This document shows positions 1 to 7,847 of a stretch of 64,000 nucleotides of DNA, in pieces. The notes under the pieces are model-generated. The model had not been told where the DNA came from. It saw nothing but the letters and a program-made list of their open reading frames with translations, and searched no databases. The stretch covers positions 372,001-436,000 of the forward strand of contig NC_010524.1 in the NCBI RefSeq assembly GCF_000019785.1, given 5' to 3'. Within the stretch, counting starts at the first letter, position 1, and each line of letters begins with the position of its first letter. The stretch is from Leptothrix cholodnii SP-6. GTDB lineage: Bacteria; Pseudomonadota; Gammaproteobacteria; Burkholderiales; Burkholderiaceae_C. Made by a program: the position numbers and the translations under genes.

Positions 1-79
1 CGTGACGCTGCGGGTCGGCTATTTCAGCGGTGGCACCGGCAGCCCGGCCGGCAGCTACACGCTCAAGCTGTCGCAGTGA
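1..79 (+). CDS. S8 peptidase C-terminus (partial, 5' end outside window)
   Basis: Only the last 25 codons are present; the reading frame begins at base 2 and stops with TGA at 77-79. The residues end in GSYTLKLSQ and include GYFSGGTGSPAG. They closely match the end of the complete subtilase at 330-2213, which has RYSGGTGATGG and then GRYTLKLAQ. I infer that the missing part is a paralogous S8 peptidase and that the visible piece is the last strand of a PPC (bacterial pre-peptidase C-terminal) domain. Such domains are usually removed after secretion. Another secreted protein with a PPC domain could end the same way, so the peptidase assignment rests on tandem similarity. Confidence 0.7.
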   Translation, partial: VTLRVGYFSGGTGSPAGSYTLKLSQ

Positions 80-134
80 ACGGCGGTTGAGCCAGGGGCT
101 CGCCGGTCGGCGACGCCCGCGTGCGCCGGTTTCG

Positions 135-167
135 ATGGCCTGTGTCTACACCGTGGACACAGGCCAT
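135..167 (+). terminator. Long perfect hairpin after the first S8 peptidase
   Basis: A 12-bp perfect inverted repeat, ATGGCCTGTGTC (135-146) and GACACAGGCCAT (156-167), encloses a 9-base loop. It is followed only by TTGTTCG, so the U-tract is poor. It lies 55 bp after the stop of the upstream peptidase fragment and probably ends or stabilises that mRNA. Confidence 0.45.
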
Positions 168-235
168 TTGTTCGATCCTGTGACGTCGGCGATCGGCGGT
201 AAACAGCCGGCCGTGACAGTGGCATCGGTTTGTTT

Positions 236-259
236 CCGGCGGTCAAGTTCGACCGCCGG
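236..259 (+). other. Hairpin in the leader of the second S8 peptidase
   Basis: CCGGCGGTC (236-244) and GACCGCCGG (251-259) form a perfect 9-bp stem with a 6-base loop, 70 bp before the chosen start of the peptidase at 330. No T-run follows. It could be a second processing or termination structure, or part of the 5' leader; the sequence does not decide. Confidence 0.3.
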
Positions 260-329
260 TCTCCGAAGATCGGCGATCGCGACATCCGGCTGCCCCGGAT
301 CGCTCCGTCCATCGCCGCACCGAGGTCAC

Positions 330-2213
330 ATGAATCACAAACGGGAATCCCTGCGCACGAACCCCTGGGCCAGCACGGCGGCCGACTGGGCCTGGGGCAT
401 CGCGATCGGTGCGCTGCTGCTGGCGGCCGGCAGCTCGTGGTCGATGGCGCGTGGCGATCGGCGCGATGTCCGCGCCCCGACCCAGGCGACCGCCGACGAG
501 GAGGGCACCGACCGGGTGATCGTCAAGTACCGCAACGCCGATCGCAGCCAGATCGATCCGACCACGCAGGGCTCGGTGCGGGTGGCCGGCAACCGCGCCG
601 GCGTGCGCCTGAGCCGGCTGCGCGGCATGGCGCACGGCGGTCACGTGCTGCGCGCCGATCGGCGCCTGTCGCTGGCCGCGGCGCAGCGGCTGGCCGACGA
701 CATCCGCAGCGGCGACGCCGAGGTCGAATACGCCGAGCCGGACCGCATCATGACGATCCAGCTGGTGCCCAACGACCCTTCGTACGCCAGCCAATGGAAC
801 CTGTTCGAGGCCACCGCCGGCCTGAACCTGCCCGCCGCCTGGGACAAGAGCACCGGCGCCGGCGTGGTGGTGGCGGTGCTCGACACCGGCGTGCGTCCGC
901 ACGTCGACCTGGCCGGCAACCTGCTGGCGGGTTACGACTTCATCAACGACACCACGGTGGCCAACGACGGCAACGGCCGCGACGCCGACGCCTTCGACCC
1001 GGGCGACTGGGCCGCTGCCGGCGCCTGCGGCAGCGGCAGCGCGGCCGACAGCAGCAGCTGGCACGGCACCCACGTGGCCGGCACGATCGCCGCGCTGACG
1101 CACAACGCCCGCGGCGTGGCCGGTGTGGCGTTCGGCGCCCGGGTGCTGCCGGTGCGGGTGCTGGGCCGCTGTGGCGGCTACACCTCGGACATCGCCGACG
1201 GCATGGTCTGGGCGGCCGGCGGCAGCATCACGGGCGTGCCGGCCAATCCGACGCCGGCGCGCGTGATCAACCTGTCGCTGGGCGGCAGCGGCGCCTGCGG
1301 CACCACCACCCAGAACGCCATCAACAGCGCCCGCAGCCGCGGTGCGGTGGTGGTGGTGGCGGCCGGCAATTCGGCGGCCAACGCGGCCGGCTTCTCGCCG
1401 GCCGGCTGCGCGGGGGTGGTCACGGTGGCGGCGGTCGGGCGCAGCGGCGCGCGGGCCTCGTACTCGAACTACGGCACGGTGGTCGACGTCGCCGCGCCGG
1501 GTGGCGACGGCAGCTCGGGCATCCAGTCGACCCTCAACGCCGGCAGCAGCACGCCGGGCGCGGACAGTTATGCGTCGTACATGGGCACCTCGATGGCGAC
1601 GCCGCACGTGGCCGGCGTGGTGGCGCTGATGCTGGCGCGCAACCCGGCGCTGACGCCCGACGAGGTCGAGGCCCGGCTGAAGTCGAGCGCGGCCGCGCGC
1701 GGTTTTCCGGTGGCGTGTTCGCAGTGCGGCAGCGGCCTGCTCGATGCCAACCGTGCGATCGACGCCGCCATCGGCAGCGGCACGACGACGCCCGCCCCGA
1801 CCCCGGCACCGGCTCCCACGCCGACCCCCGCCCCCACCCCGAGCCTGACGCAGGTTGCCGAAGTCGAATCCAACCATGCCCGCTCGTCGGCGCAGGCGAT
1901 CAGCGCCAACCCGGCGCAGGTCAACGCCACCATCGGCAGCACCTCGGACACCGACTATTTCCGCGTCACGTTGGCGGCTGGCAGGACCCTGGTCGCCACG
2001 CTCGCGCCCAACGCCGGCTCCGACTACGACCTGTACGCCTACAACGCCGCCGGCACGCGGGTGGCGTCGAGCGTGCTGGGCACCGGTGCGGTCGATACCG
2101 TATCGGTGCGCAACGCCGGCACCGGCGCGACCACCGTCTACGTGCGGGTGCTGCGCTACAGCGGCGGCACGGGCGCCACCGGCGGCCGGTACACGCTCAA
2201 GTTGGCGCAGTGA
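330..2213 (+). CDS. Secreted subtilisin-like S8 serine peptidase with C-terminal PPC domain
   Basis: This 627-residue endopeptidase has the full S8 catalytic set: Asp185 in VLDTG, His245 in HGTHVAG, the oxyanion Asn in AAGN, and Ser421 in GTSMATPH. Residues 20-45 form a hydrophobic segment (AIAIGALLLAAGSS region) consistent with an export signal, although it is preceded by a rather long N-terminal part. An inhibitor I9-like propeptide (RVIVKYR...) follows, then the catalytic domain (about 150-485), a Pro/Thr linker (about 490-510) and a PPC domain to the end. The ATG at 330 was chosen because it places the signal near the N-terminus; the open frame continues upstream to base 30 without a signal-like sequence. 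The gene is a tandem paralogue of the fragment at 1-79. Its last 17 bases overlap the convergent EAL gene. Likely extracellular or cell-surface protein degradation. Confidence 0.93.
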   Translation: MNHKRESLRTNPWASTAADWAWGIAIGALLLAAGSSWSMARGDRRDVRAPTQATADEEGTDRVIVKYRNADRSQIDPTTQGSVRVAGNRAGVRLSRLRGMAHGGHVLRADRRLSLAAAQRLADDIRSGDAEVEYAEPDRIMTIQLVPNDPSYASQWNLFEATAGLNLPAAWDKSTGAGVVVAVLDTGVRPHVDLAGNLLAGYDFINDTTVANDGNGRDADAFDPGDWAAAGACGSGSAADSSSWHGTHVAGTIAALTHNARGVAGVAFGARVLPVRVLGRCGGYTSDIADGMVWAAGGSITGVPANPTPARVINLSLGGSGACGTTTQNAINSARSRGAVVVVAAGNSAANAAGFSPAGCAGVVTVAAVGRSGARASYSNYGTVVDVAAPGGDGSSGIQSTLNAGSSTPGADSYASYMGTSMATPHVAGVVALMLARNPALTPDEVEARLKSSAAARGFPVACSQCGSGLLDANRAIDAAIGSGTTTPAPTPAPAPTPTPAPTPSLTQVAEVESNHARSSAQAISANPAQVNATIGSTSDTDYFRVTLAAGRTLVATLAPNAGSDYDLYAYNAAGTRVASSVLGTGAVDTVSVRNAGTGATTVYVRVLRYSGGTGATGGRYTLKLAQ

Positions 2214-4251
2214 ACGTCGGTTCGCCGGCCTGAAGCGGCGCCGGCCATTGCAGCGCCGCGCCGCTTTCCTGCCGGGGCCGGCGCGCCAGGCTGCGGTGCA
2301 GCTGGGCCAGTTCGGGCATCGACGGCGCGGCGGGGTCGGCCGGGGCGGTCGGCAGGGCCGGCGCCGGCGGCACGCGGTACTGGATCGCCGCGCCGGCCAG
2401 CACCTCGCCCATGATGGTGGCGCCGAGTGCCGGCGACAGCACATGGCCCTGGAACTCGTCGCAGCCCTGCTCGCGCAGGAAGGCCAGCTGGGCATCGGTC
2501 TCGATGCCTTCGGCGATCACCCGCAGGCCCAGCGTGTGGGCCAGGCCGATGATGGCCGCGCAGATCGCCGCGCCGTCGCCGTCGACGTCGGCCACGAAGG
2601 AGCGGTCGATCTTCAGGCCGTCCATCGGCAGGCGCCGCAGCATCGCCAGCGACGAGCAGCCGGTGCCGAAGTCGTCGATCGCCAGCTGCACGCCGGCCTC
2701 GCGCAGCATCAGCAGGCGCGTGCTCAGCGTGGCGGTGGCGGCGCGGGCGGCGGCGGTGTCGGTCATCAGCGCGGCTTCGGTCAGCTCGATGCAGAGGTGG
2801 CGACCGGCCAGCCCGGCGTCGGCCAGCGAGCGCAGCACGCGCGCCACGAAGTCGGGCTGCTGCAGCTCCTGCGGCGTGACGTTGATGGCGATGCGCGGCA
2901 CCTCGAGCCCGCGGTCGAGCCAGCGGCGGATCTGCCGGCAGACCCGCTGCAGCACCCAGTCGCCCAGCGCGACGATCAGGCCGTTGGCTTCGGCCATCGG
3001 GATGAACAGGCTCGGCGGCACGCTGCCGCCGGCGCCGTCGGGCCAGCGCAGCAGCGCTTCGGCGCCGGTCAGCGCGCCGGTCTGCAGGTCGACCTGCGGC
3101 TGGTAGTGCAGCTCGAAGCTGCCGTCGGCGATGGCGCGGCGCAGGCGCGCCTCGAGCCGCAGGCGCTCGCGCTGGCGCGGGGCGAGGTCCTGCTCGTGGA
3201 ACTGGCACTGGCCGGGGCCGCGGCTGCGTGCGTGGTGCAGCGCCCGTTCGGCCGCCTCGAGCAGCGCGGTGGCTTCGACGCCGTCGTGCGGCAGCAGGCC
3301 GATGCCGGCGTTGGCGCTCAGGCTGGCTTCTTCGCCGGCCACCGTGAGCGGCTCGCCGGCCTGCTTCAGCAGCTGGCGCGCCAGCTGCAGGGCCTGCTCG
3401 CCGTGCGAGATCTGCGGCCAGACGATCGCGAAGCCGCCGTCCCAGCGGTACAGCTCGGCGGCCGGGCGCAGCCGGTGGCGGTCGGCCTCCTGGCGCAGCA
3501 CGTCGGTCAGCCGCGTCTCGATCGCGTCGACCATGTCGCGGCGGATCGCGGTGCCGAGCGCGGTGTCGATCTCGGCCAGGCGGTTCAGGCCGACGAGCAG
3601 CAGCGCGCCCATCGCGCCGAGCTGGCGCGCCTGGCCGACGGCCTCGTCGATGGCGGCGATCAGCTCGGGCGCCGGCCGGGCCGCGCTGCCGCCGTGCAGG
3701 CTGCGACTGCTCGTCGGCGCGCGTTCGGGGGAGGCGTGTCCGGGTGTCGTGTGTCCGTGTGTCGCGGGGGCCGGCCGCTGCGCAGCGGCCCCGGGCGGCA
3801 GCTGCACCGGCTGCCGGGTCAGCCGCGTCAGCCGGGCCGCCAGGCGGGCCATCGTCTCGATGTCGGCGGCCGTGTCGTCGAGCACCAGCAGCGACAGCGC
3901 GCCGGCCCGCAGGGCCTCGTGGCGCCAGTCGATGCCGTCGCTGCGGGCTGCGCCGGGCAGCAGCGCGAGCAGCGCGGGGGCGACCGGTGTCGCACCGGGC
4001 CGGGTGGGCGGCTCGCCGGACACGGGCGGGCCGAACTCGCGGATCTCGAGCGCCAGGCCGCGCTGGCCGGCGTGGCCGAGCACCGGTTGCATGCCGCGGG
4101 CGAACAGCGCGCTCGCCAGGGGCCCGCGCAGGCGCGCGCCCACCTGCAGCAGGACCCGTGCCGGGCTGGTCCTGGGCGTGCGTGCACCGAGCATCGGGAC
4201 GGTCGGCTCGGCGGTGTGGCGGGGGAGGGGCGTATCCGTCTTGGCAGGCAT
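2197..4251 (-). CDS. EAL-domain cyclic-di-GMP phosphodiesterase with degenerate GGDEF domain
   Basis: This 684-residue protein has a C-terminal EAL domain (about 370-620) with the catalytic residues kept: the E of GAEALLRW, the E of CIELTEAAL, DD in AIDDFGTG, K in LKIDRSF, E in AEGIET and Q in FQGHV. It should therefore hydrolyse c-di-GMP to pGpG. A GGDEF-like fold precedes it (about 205-360), but the signature position reads RWDGGFAIVW instead of GGDEF, so cyclase activity is not expected. The degenerate domain may bind GTP or act in regulation. The first 200 residues contain a long Ala/Pro-rich stretch and a possible remnant receiver-like region (SLLVLDDTAADIETM) with no recognisable phospho-acceptor. 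No membrane segments are evident. Its stop lies inside the 3' end of the S8 peptidase gene. Confidence 0.9.
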   Translation of the reverse strand: MPAKTDTPLPRHTAEPTVPMLGARTPRTSPARVLLQVGARLRGPLASALFARGMQPVLGHAGQRGLALEIREFGPPVSGEPPTRPGATPVAPALLALLPGAARSDGIDWRHEALRAGALSLLVLDDTAADIETMARLAARLTRLTRQPVQLPPGAAAQRPAPATHGHTTPGHASPERAPTSSRSLHGGSAARPAPELIAAIDEAVGQARQLGAMGALLLVGLNRLAEIDTALGTAIRRDMVDAIETRLTDVLRQEADRHRLRPAAELYRWDGGFAIVWPQISHGEQALQLARQLLKQAGEPLTVAGEEASLSANAGIGLLPHDGVEATALLEAAERALHHARSRGPGQCQFHEQDLAPRQRERLRLEARLRRAIADGSFELHYQPQVDLQTGALTGAEALLRWPDGAGGSVPPSLFIPMAEANGLIVALGDWVLQRVCRQIRRWLDRGLEVPRIAINVTPQELQQPDFVARVLRSLADAGLAGRHLCIELTEAALMTDTAAARAATATLSTRLLMLREAGVQLAIDDFGTGCSSLAMLRRLPMDGLKIDRSFVADVDGDGAAICAAIIGLAHTLGLRVIAEGIETDAQLAFLREQGCDEFQGHVLSPALGATIMGEVLAGAAIQYRVPPAPALPTAPADPAAPSMPELAQLHRSLARRPRQESGAALQWPAPLQAGEPTFTAPT

Positions 4252-4407
4252 GGGGGCGGTGCGGTGGAGCGTCTGAGAAGAGGTGCCGCCGCGCGCTTGC
4301 AGCGCCTGGGGCGGGCCCCTGTTCTATCGGCGCGAGTCCCCCTCGGCTTGATGGTCGGGCTGCGCCCTACAATCCAGAGCTTTGTCTTTCGCTCGAGGAG
4401 CCTGACG

Positions 4408-4734
4408 GTGTTCATTTCCAATGCATTCGCGCAAGCGCCCGCCGCCACTGCCGCCGACGGCGGTTCGTCTTTGATGAGCATGCTGCCGCTGGTGCTGATG
4501 TTCGTGGTGCTCTACTTCATCATGATCCGCCCGCAGCAGAAGCGCGCGAAGGAGCACAAGGCCATGATCGACGCGATCGGCAAGGGCGACGAGATCGTCA
4601 CGTCCGGCGGCCTGCTGGGCAAGGTCACCAAGATCGGCGACAACTACCTGTCGATCGAGATCGCCAACGGCGTCGAGGCCCAGTGCCAGCGCGGTTCGGT
4701 GATTCAAGTGCTGCCCAAGGGCACCATCAAGTAA
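4408..4734 (+). CDS. yajC: Preprotein translocase subunit YajC
   Basis: YajC is a small membrane protein that associates with SecDF at the Sec translocon. This one has 108 residues, the usual length, with one transmembrane segment (about 22-41, LPLVLMFVVLYFIMI) followed by the family's RPQQKRAKEH motif and a cytoplasmic domain containing GDEIVTSGGLLGKV. The start is a GTG at 4408 with GAGGAG seven bases upstream; no ATG gives a full-length protein. A -10-like TACAAT lies at 4368-4373. secD starts 93 bp downstream and secF follows, so the three form the usual yajC-secD-secF operon. Confidence 0.95.
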   Translation: MFISNAFAQAPAATAADGGSSLMSMLPLVLMFVVLYFIMIRPQQKRAKEHKAMIDAIGKGDEIVTSGGLLGKVTKIGDNYLSIEIANGVEAQCQRGSVIQVLPKGTIK

Positions 4735-4827
4735 GCCACGGCGACCCCGCGGGGTTCAACCCGGGCGGTGCATCCTGCACGCGCCCGGACCCGCCGCCAC
4801 ACGGGGCTCGGCCCCGAGGACGTGACG

Positions 4828-6729
4828 ATGAACCGTTATCCCTGGTGGAAGTACCTGATCCTCGCCATCGCGGTGCTGGTCGGGTCGCTTTACACCCTGC
4901 CCAATTTCTTCGGCGAAGCGCCGGCCGTGCAGGTCTCGAGCGGCAAGGCGACCGTGAAGGTCGATGCCTCGCTGGTGCCGCGCGTGCAGCAGGCGCTCGC
5001 CGGTGCCGGCCTGTCGCCCGACTTCGTGCAGCTCGAGGGCCTGTCCGTGCGCGCCCGCTTCGGCGACACCGACACCCAGCTCAAGGCGCGGGATGCGGTC
5101 GTCAAGGCGCTCAATCCGGATCCGTCCGACCCGAGCTACATCGTCGCGCTGAACCTGATCTCGCGTTCGCCGCAGTGGCTGACGGCGATGCGCGCGCTGC
5201 CGATGTACCTGGGCCTGGACCTGCGCGGCGGCGTGCACTTCCTGATGCAGGTCGACATGAAGGCGGCGCTGACCAAGAAGGCCGAGTCGCTGACCGGCGA
5301 CCTGCGCGCGCTGCTGCGCGACAAGTCGATCCGCCATGCCGGCATCGTGCGCAACGGCGATGGCGTCGAGGTGCGCCTGCGCGACGCGCCAACCCAGGCC
5401 CGCGCGCTGGCGCTGCTGCGCGAGCAGCAGCCCGACCTGCTGTGGGTCGAGTCCACCGACGGCACCGAATTCAAGCTCGCCGGCACGCTCAAGCCCGAGG
5501 CCGCGCGCAAGGTCCAGGAACAGGCCGTCACGCAGAACATCAACACCCTGCACAACCGCATCAACGAGCTCGGCGTGGCCGAGCCGGTGATCCAGCAGCA
5601 GGGCCTCGACCGCGTGGTGGTGCAGCTGCCGGGCGTGCAGGACGTCGCCAAGGCCAAGGACATCATCGGCCGCACGGCCACGCTCGAGGTGCGCCTGGTC
5701 GACGACAGCACCGAGGCGCAGGCGGCGCTGTCGGGCGGTGGCCCGGTGCCGTTCGGCACCGAGCGCTACACCGAACGCGGTGCGCGCGCGATCATCGTCA
5801 AGCGTCAGGTCATCCTGACCGGCGAGAACCTGACCGACGCGCAGGCCGGCTTCGACGAGAACCAGCAGCCCGCCGTGCACCTCACGCTCGATGCCCGCGG
5901 CGCGCGCATCTTCCGCGACGTCACGCGCGAGAACATCAACAAGCGCATGGCCATTCTCCTGTTCGAGAAGGGCAAGGGCGAGGTCGTCACCGCGCCGGTG
6001 ATCCGCAGTGAAATCGGCGGCGGGCGGGTGCAGATCTCGGGTTCGATGTCGCCGGTCGAGTCGGCCGACACCGCGCTGCTGCTGCGCGCGGGCTCGCTGG
6101 CCGCGCCGATGGAGATCATCGAGGAGCGCCTGATCGGCCCCAGCCTGGGCGCCGAGAACATCGCCAAGGGCTTCGACAGCGTGCTGTACGGCTTTGTCGC
6201 GATCGCGATCTTCATGTGCTGCTACTACCTGCTGTTCGGCGTCTTCTCGACCCTGTCGCTGGGCGTGAACCTGCTGCTGCTGGTGGCGGTGCTGTCGATG
6301 ATGCAGGCCACGCTGACGCTGCCGGGCATCGCCGCCATCGCGCTGGTGCTGGGCATGGCGATCGACGCCAACGTGCTGATCAACGAGCGCGTGCGCGAGG
6401 AACTGCGTGCCGGCGCCTCGCCGCAGATGGCGATCCACACCGGCTACGAACGCGCCTTCGCGACCATCCTCGACTCGAACGTCACCACGCTGATCGCCGG
6501 CCTGGCGCTGCTCGCCTTCGGCTCCGGCCCGGTGCGCGGCTTCGCGGTGGTGCACTGCCTGGGCATCCTGACCTCGATGTTCTCGGCCGTGATGTTCTCG
6601 CGCGGCCTGGTGAACCTCTGGTACGGGCGCAAGAAGAAGCTGCAGAAGGTCTCGATCGGCCAGGTGTGGCGACCGGCCGGTGCGGTCGCCGAACCCGGCT
6701 CCGGCGTCAGCGTCGGCAAGCAGGCCTGA
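4828..6729 (+). CDS. secD: Protein translocase subunit SecD
   Basis: SecD works with SecF in the inner membrane and uses the proton gradient to help proteins leave SecYEG on the periplasmic side. The 633-residue product begins MNRYPWWKYL followed by TM1, then a large periplasmic P1 region with the LDLRGGVHFLMQVD motif (about 130). The C-terminal five-helix bundle (about 450-605) includes GMAIDANVLINERVREE, whose D and R residues are conserved in proton transport. ATG 4828 was chosen because it puts TM1 at the N-terminus; the frame is open a further 20 codons upstream. It sits between yajC and secF with 24 bp to secF. Confidence 0.96.
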   Translation: MNRYPWWKYLILAIAVLVGSLYTLPNFFGEAPAVQVSSGKATVKVDASLVPRVQQALAGAGLSPDFVQLEGLSVRARFGDTDTQLKARDAVVKALNPDPSDPSYIVALNLISRSPQWLTAMRALPMYLGLDLRGGVHFLMQVDMKAALTKKAESLTGDLRALLRDKSIRHAGIVRNGDGVEVRLRDAPTQARALALLREQQPDLLWVESTDGTEFKLAGTLKPEAARKVQEQAVTQNINTLHNRINELGVAEPVIQQQGLDRVVVQLPGVQDVAKAKDIIGRTATLEVRLVDDSTEAQAALSGGGPVPFGTERYTERGARAIIVKRQVILTGENLTDAQAGFDENQQPAVHLTLDARGARIFRDVTRENINKRMAILLFEKGKGEVVTAPVIRSEIGGGRVQISGSMSPVESADTALLLRAGSLAAPMEIIEERLIGPSLGAENIAKGFDSVLYGFVAIAIFMCCYYLLFGVFSTLSLGVNLLLLVAVLSMMQATLTLPGIAAIALVLGMAIDANVLINERVREELRAGASPQMAIHTGYERAFATILDSNVTTLIAGLALLAFGSGPVRGFAVVHCLGILTSMFSAVMFSRGLVNLWYGRKKKLQKVSIGQVWRPAGAVAEPGSGVSVGKQA

Positions 6730-6753
6730 ACCCCGTCGCCCCCAGGAGCATTC

Positions 6754-7788
6754 ATGGAGTTTTTCCGTTTCCGGCGCGACATCCCGTTCATGCGGCATGC
6801 GCTGGTCTTCAATGTCATCTCGTTCCTGACCTTCGCGGCAGCGGTGTTCTTCCTGATCACGCGCGGCCTGCACCTGTCGATCGAGTTCACCGGCGGCACG
6901 GTCATCGAGACCGAATACGCGCAGAGCGCCGACATCGCCCGCGTGCGCGGCACCATCGAGACGATGGGCCTGGGCGAGGTCCAGGTGCAGAAGTTCGGCA
7001 CCTCGCGCGACGTGCTGATCCGCCTGCCGCTGCGTGAAGGCGTCAAGCAGAACGAGCTGGTCGGGCGGGTCTTCACGCAGCTGTGCACGGCCGAGCAGGG
7101 CACGGTCAGCCAGCAGCAGACCACCACCGACAAGGGCGAGACGATCAGCCGCCAGGTCTGCCAGACCGCCGCGGGTGCCGAGCCGCTGAAGCTCTCGCGC
7201 AGCGAGTTCGTCGGCCCGCAGGTCGGCAAGGAACTGGCCGAGGACGGCGCCAAGGCGCTGGCGTTCGTGATCGTCGGCATCATGATCTACCTCGCGCTGC
7301 GCTTCGAATGGAAGTTCGCGGTCGCGGCGATCATCGCCAACCTGCACGACGTCATCATCATCCTGGGCTTCTTCGCGTACTTCCAGTGGGAGTTCTCGCT
7401 GTCGGTGCTGGCGGCGGTGCTGGCGGTGCTGGGCTACTCGGTCAACGAGTCGGTGGTGATCTTCGACCGCATCCGCGAGGCCTTCCGCCGCTACCGCAAG
7501 ATGACGACTGTCGAGGTGATCGACCACGCCATCACCAGCACGATGAGCCGCACCATCATCACCCACGGCTCGACCCAGATGATGGTGCTGTCGATGCTGC
7601 TGTTCGGTGGCCCGACGCTGCACTACTTCGCGCTGGCGCTGACGATCGGCATCCTGTTCGGCATCTATTCGTCGGTTTTCGTGGCGGCGGCGATCGCCAT
7701 GTGGCTGGGCGTCAAGCGCGAGGATCTGGTGAGCACCCCGCGCAAGGACCACGATCCGAACGACCCGAACACGGGTGCCGTGGTCTGA
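6754..7788 (+). CDS. secF: Protein translocase subunit SecF
   Basis: SecF is the SecD partner. The 344-residue sequence has TM1 near residues 15-35, the periplasmic IEFTGGTVIE motif, and the C-terminal five-helix bundle with GYSVNESVVIFDRIRE and TTLxx-type helices. CAGGAGCATTC precedes the ATG. It is about 20-30 residues longer than many family members because of an insertion in the periplasmic loop at about 111-140, TAEQGTVSQQQTTTDKGE, flanked by Cys111 and Cys136. These two cysteines are well placed to form a disulfide in the periplasm. Last gene of the yajC-secDF operon. Confidence 0.96.
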   Translation: MEFFRFRRDIPFMRHALVFNVISFLTFAAAVFFLITRGLHLSIEFTGGTVIETEYAQSADIARVRGTIETMGLGEVQVQKFGTSRDVLIRLPLREGVKQNELVGRVFTQLCTAEQGTVSQQQTTTDKGETISRQVCQTAAGAEPLKLSRSEFVGPQVGKELAEDGAKALAFVIVGIMIYLALRFEWKFAVAAIIANLHDVIIILGFFAYFQWEFSLSVLAAVLAVLGYSVNESVVIFDRIREAFRRYRKMTTVEVIDHAITSTMSRTIITHGSTQMMVLSMLLFGGPTLHYFALALTIGILFGIYSSVFVAAAIAMWLGVKREDLVSTPRKDHDPNDPNTGAVV

Positions 7789-7847
7789 CGCTGGTGTAGA
7801 GTTCCTTCACCGCACCCTTCCGCCACCCGCTGCCCACCCCATCACCC

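Noticed and set aside
243-2495. Long minus-strand open frame (750 codons) opposite the S8 peptidase
   Set aside because: It is Arg/Gly/His-rich with no domain, and lies antisense to a peptidase with full catalytic motifs. It is a GC-driven shadow frame.
4756-7752. 998-codon minus-strand frame opposite secD-secF
   Set aside because: Its product is full of RRQH-like low-complexity sequence without family motifs, while the plus strand encodes clear SecD and SecF.
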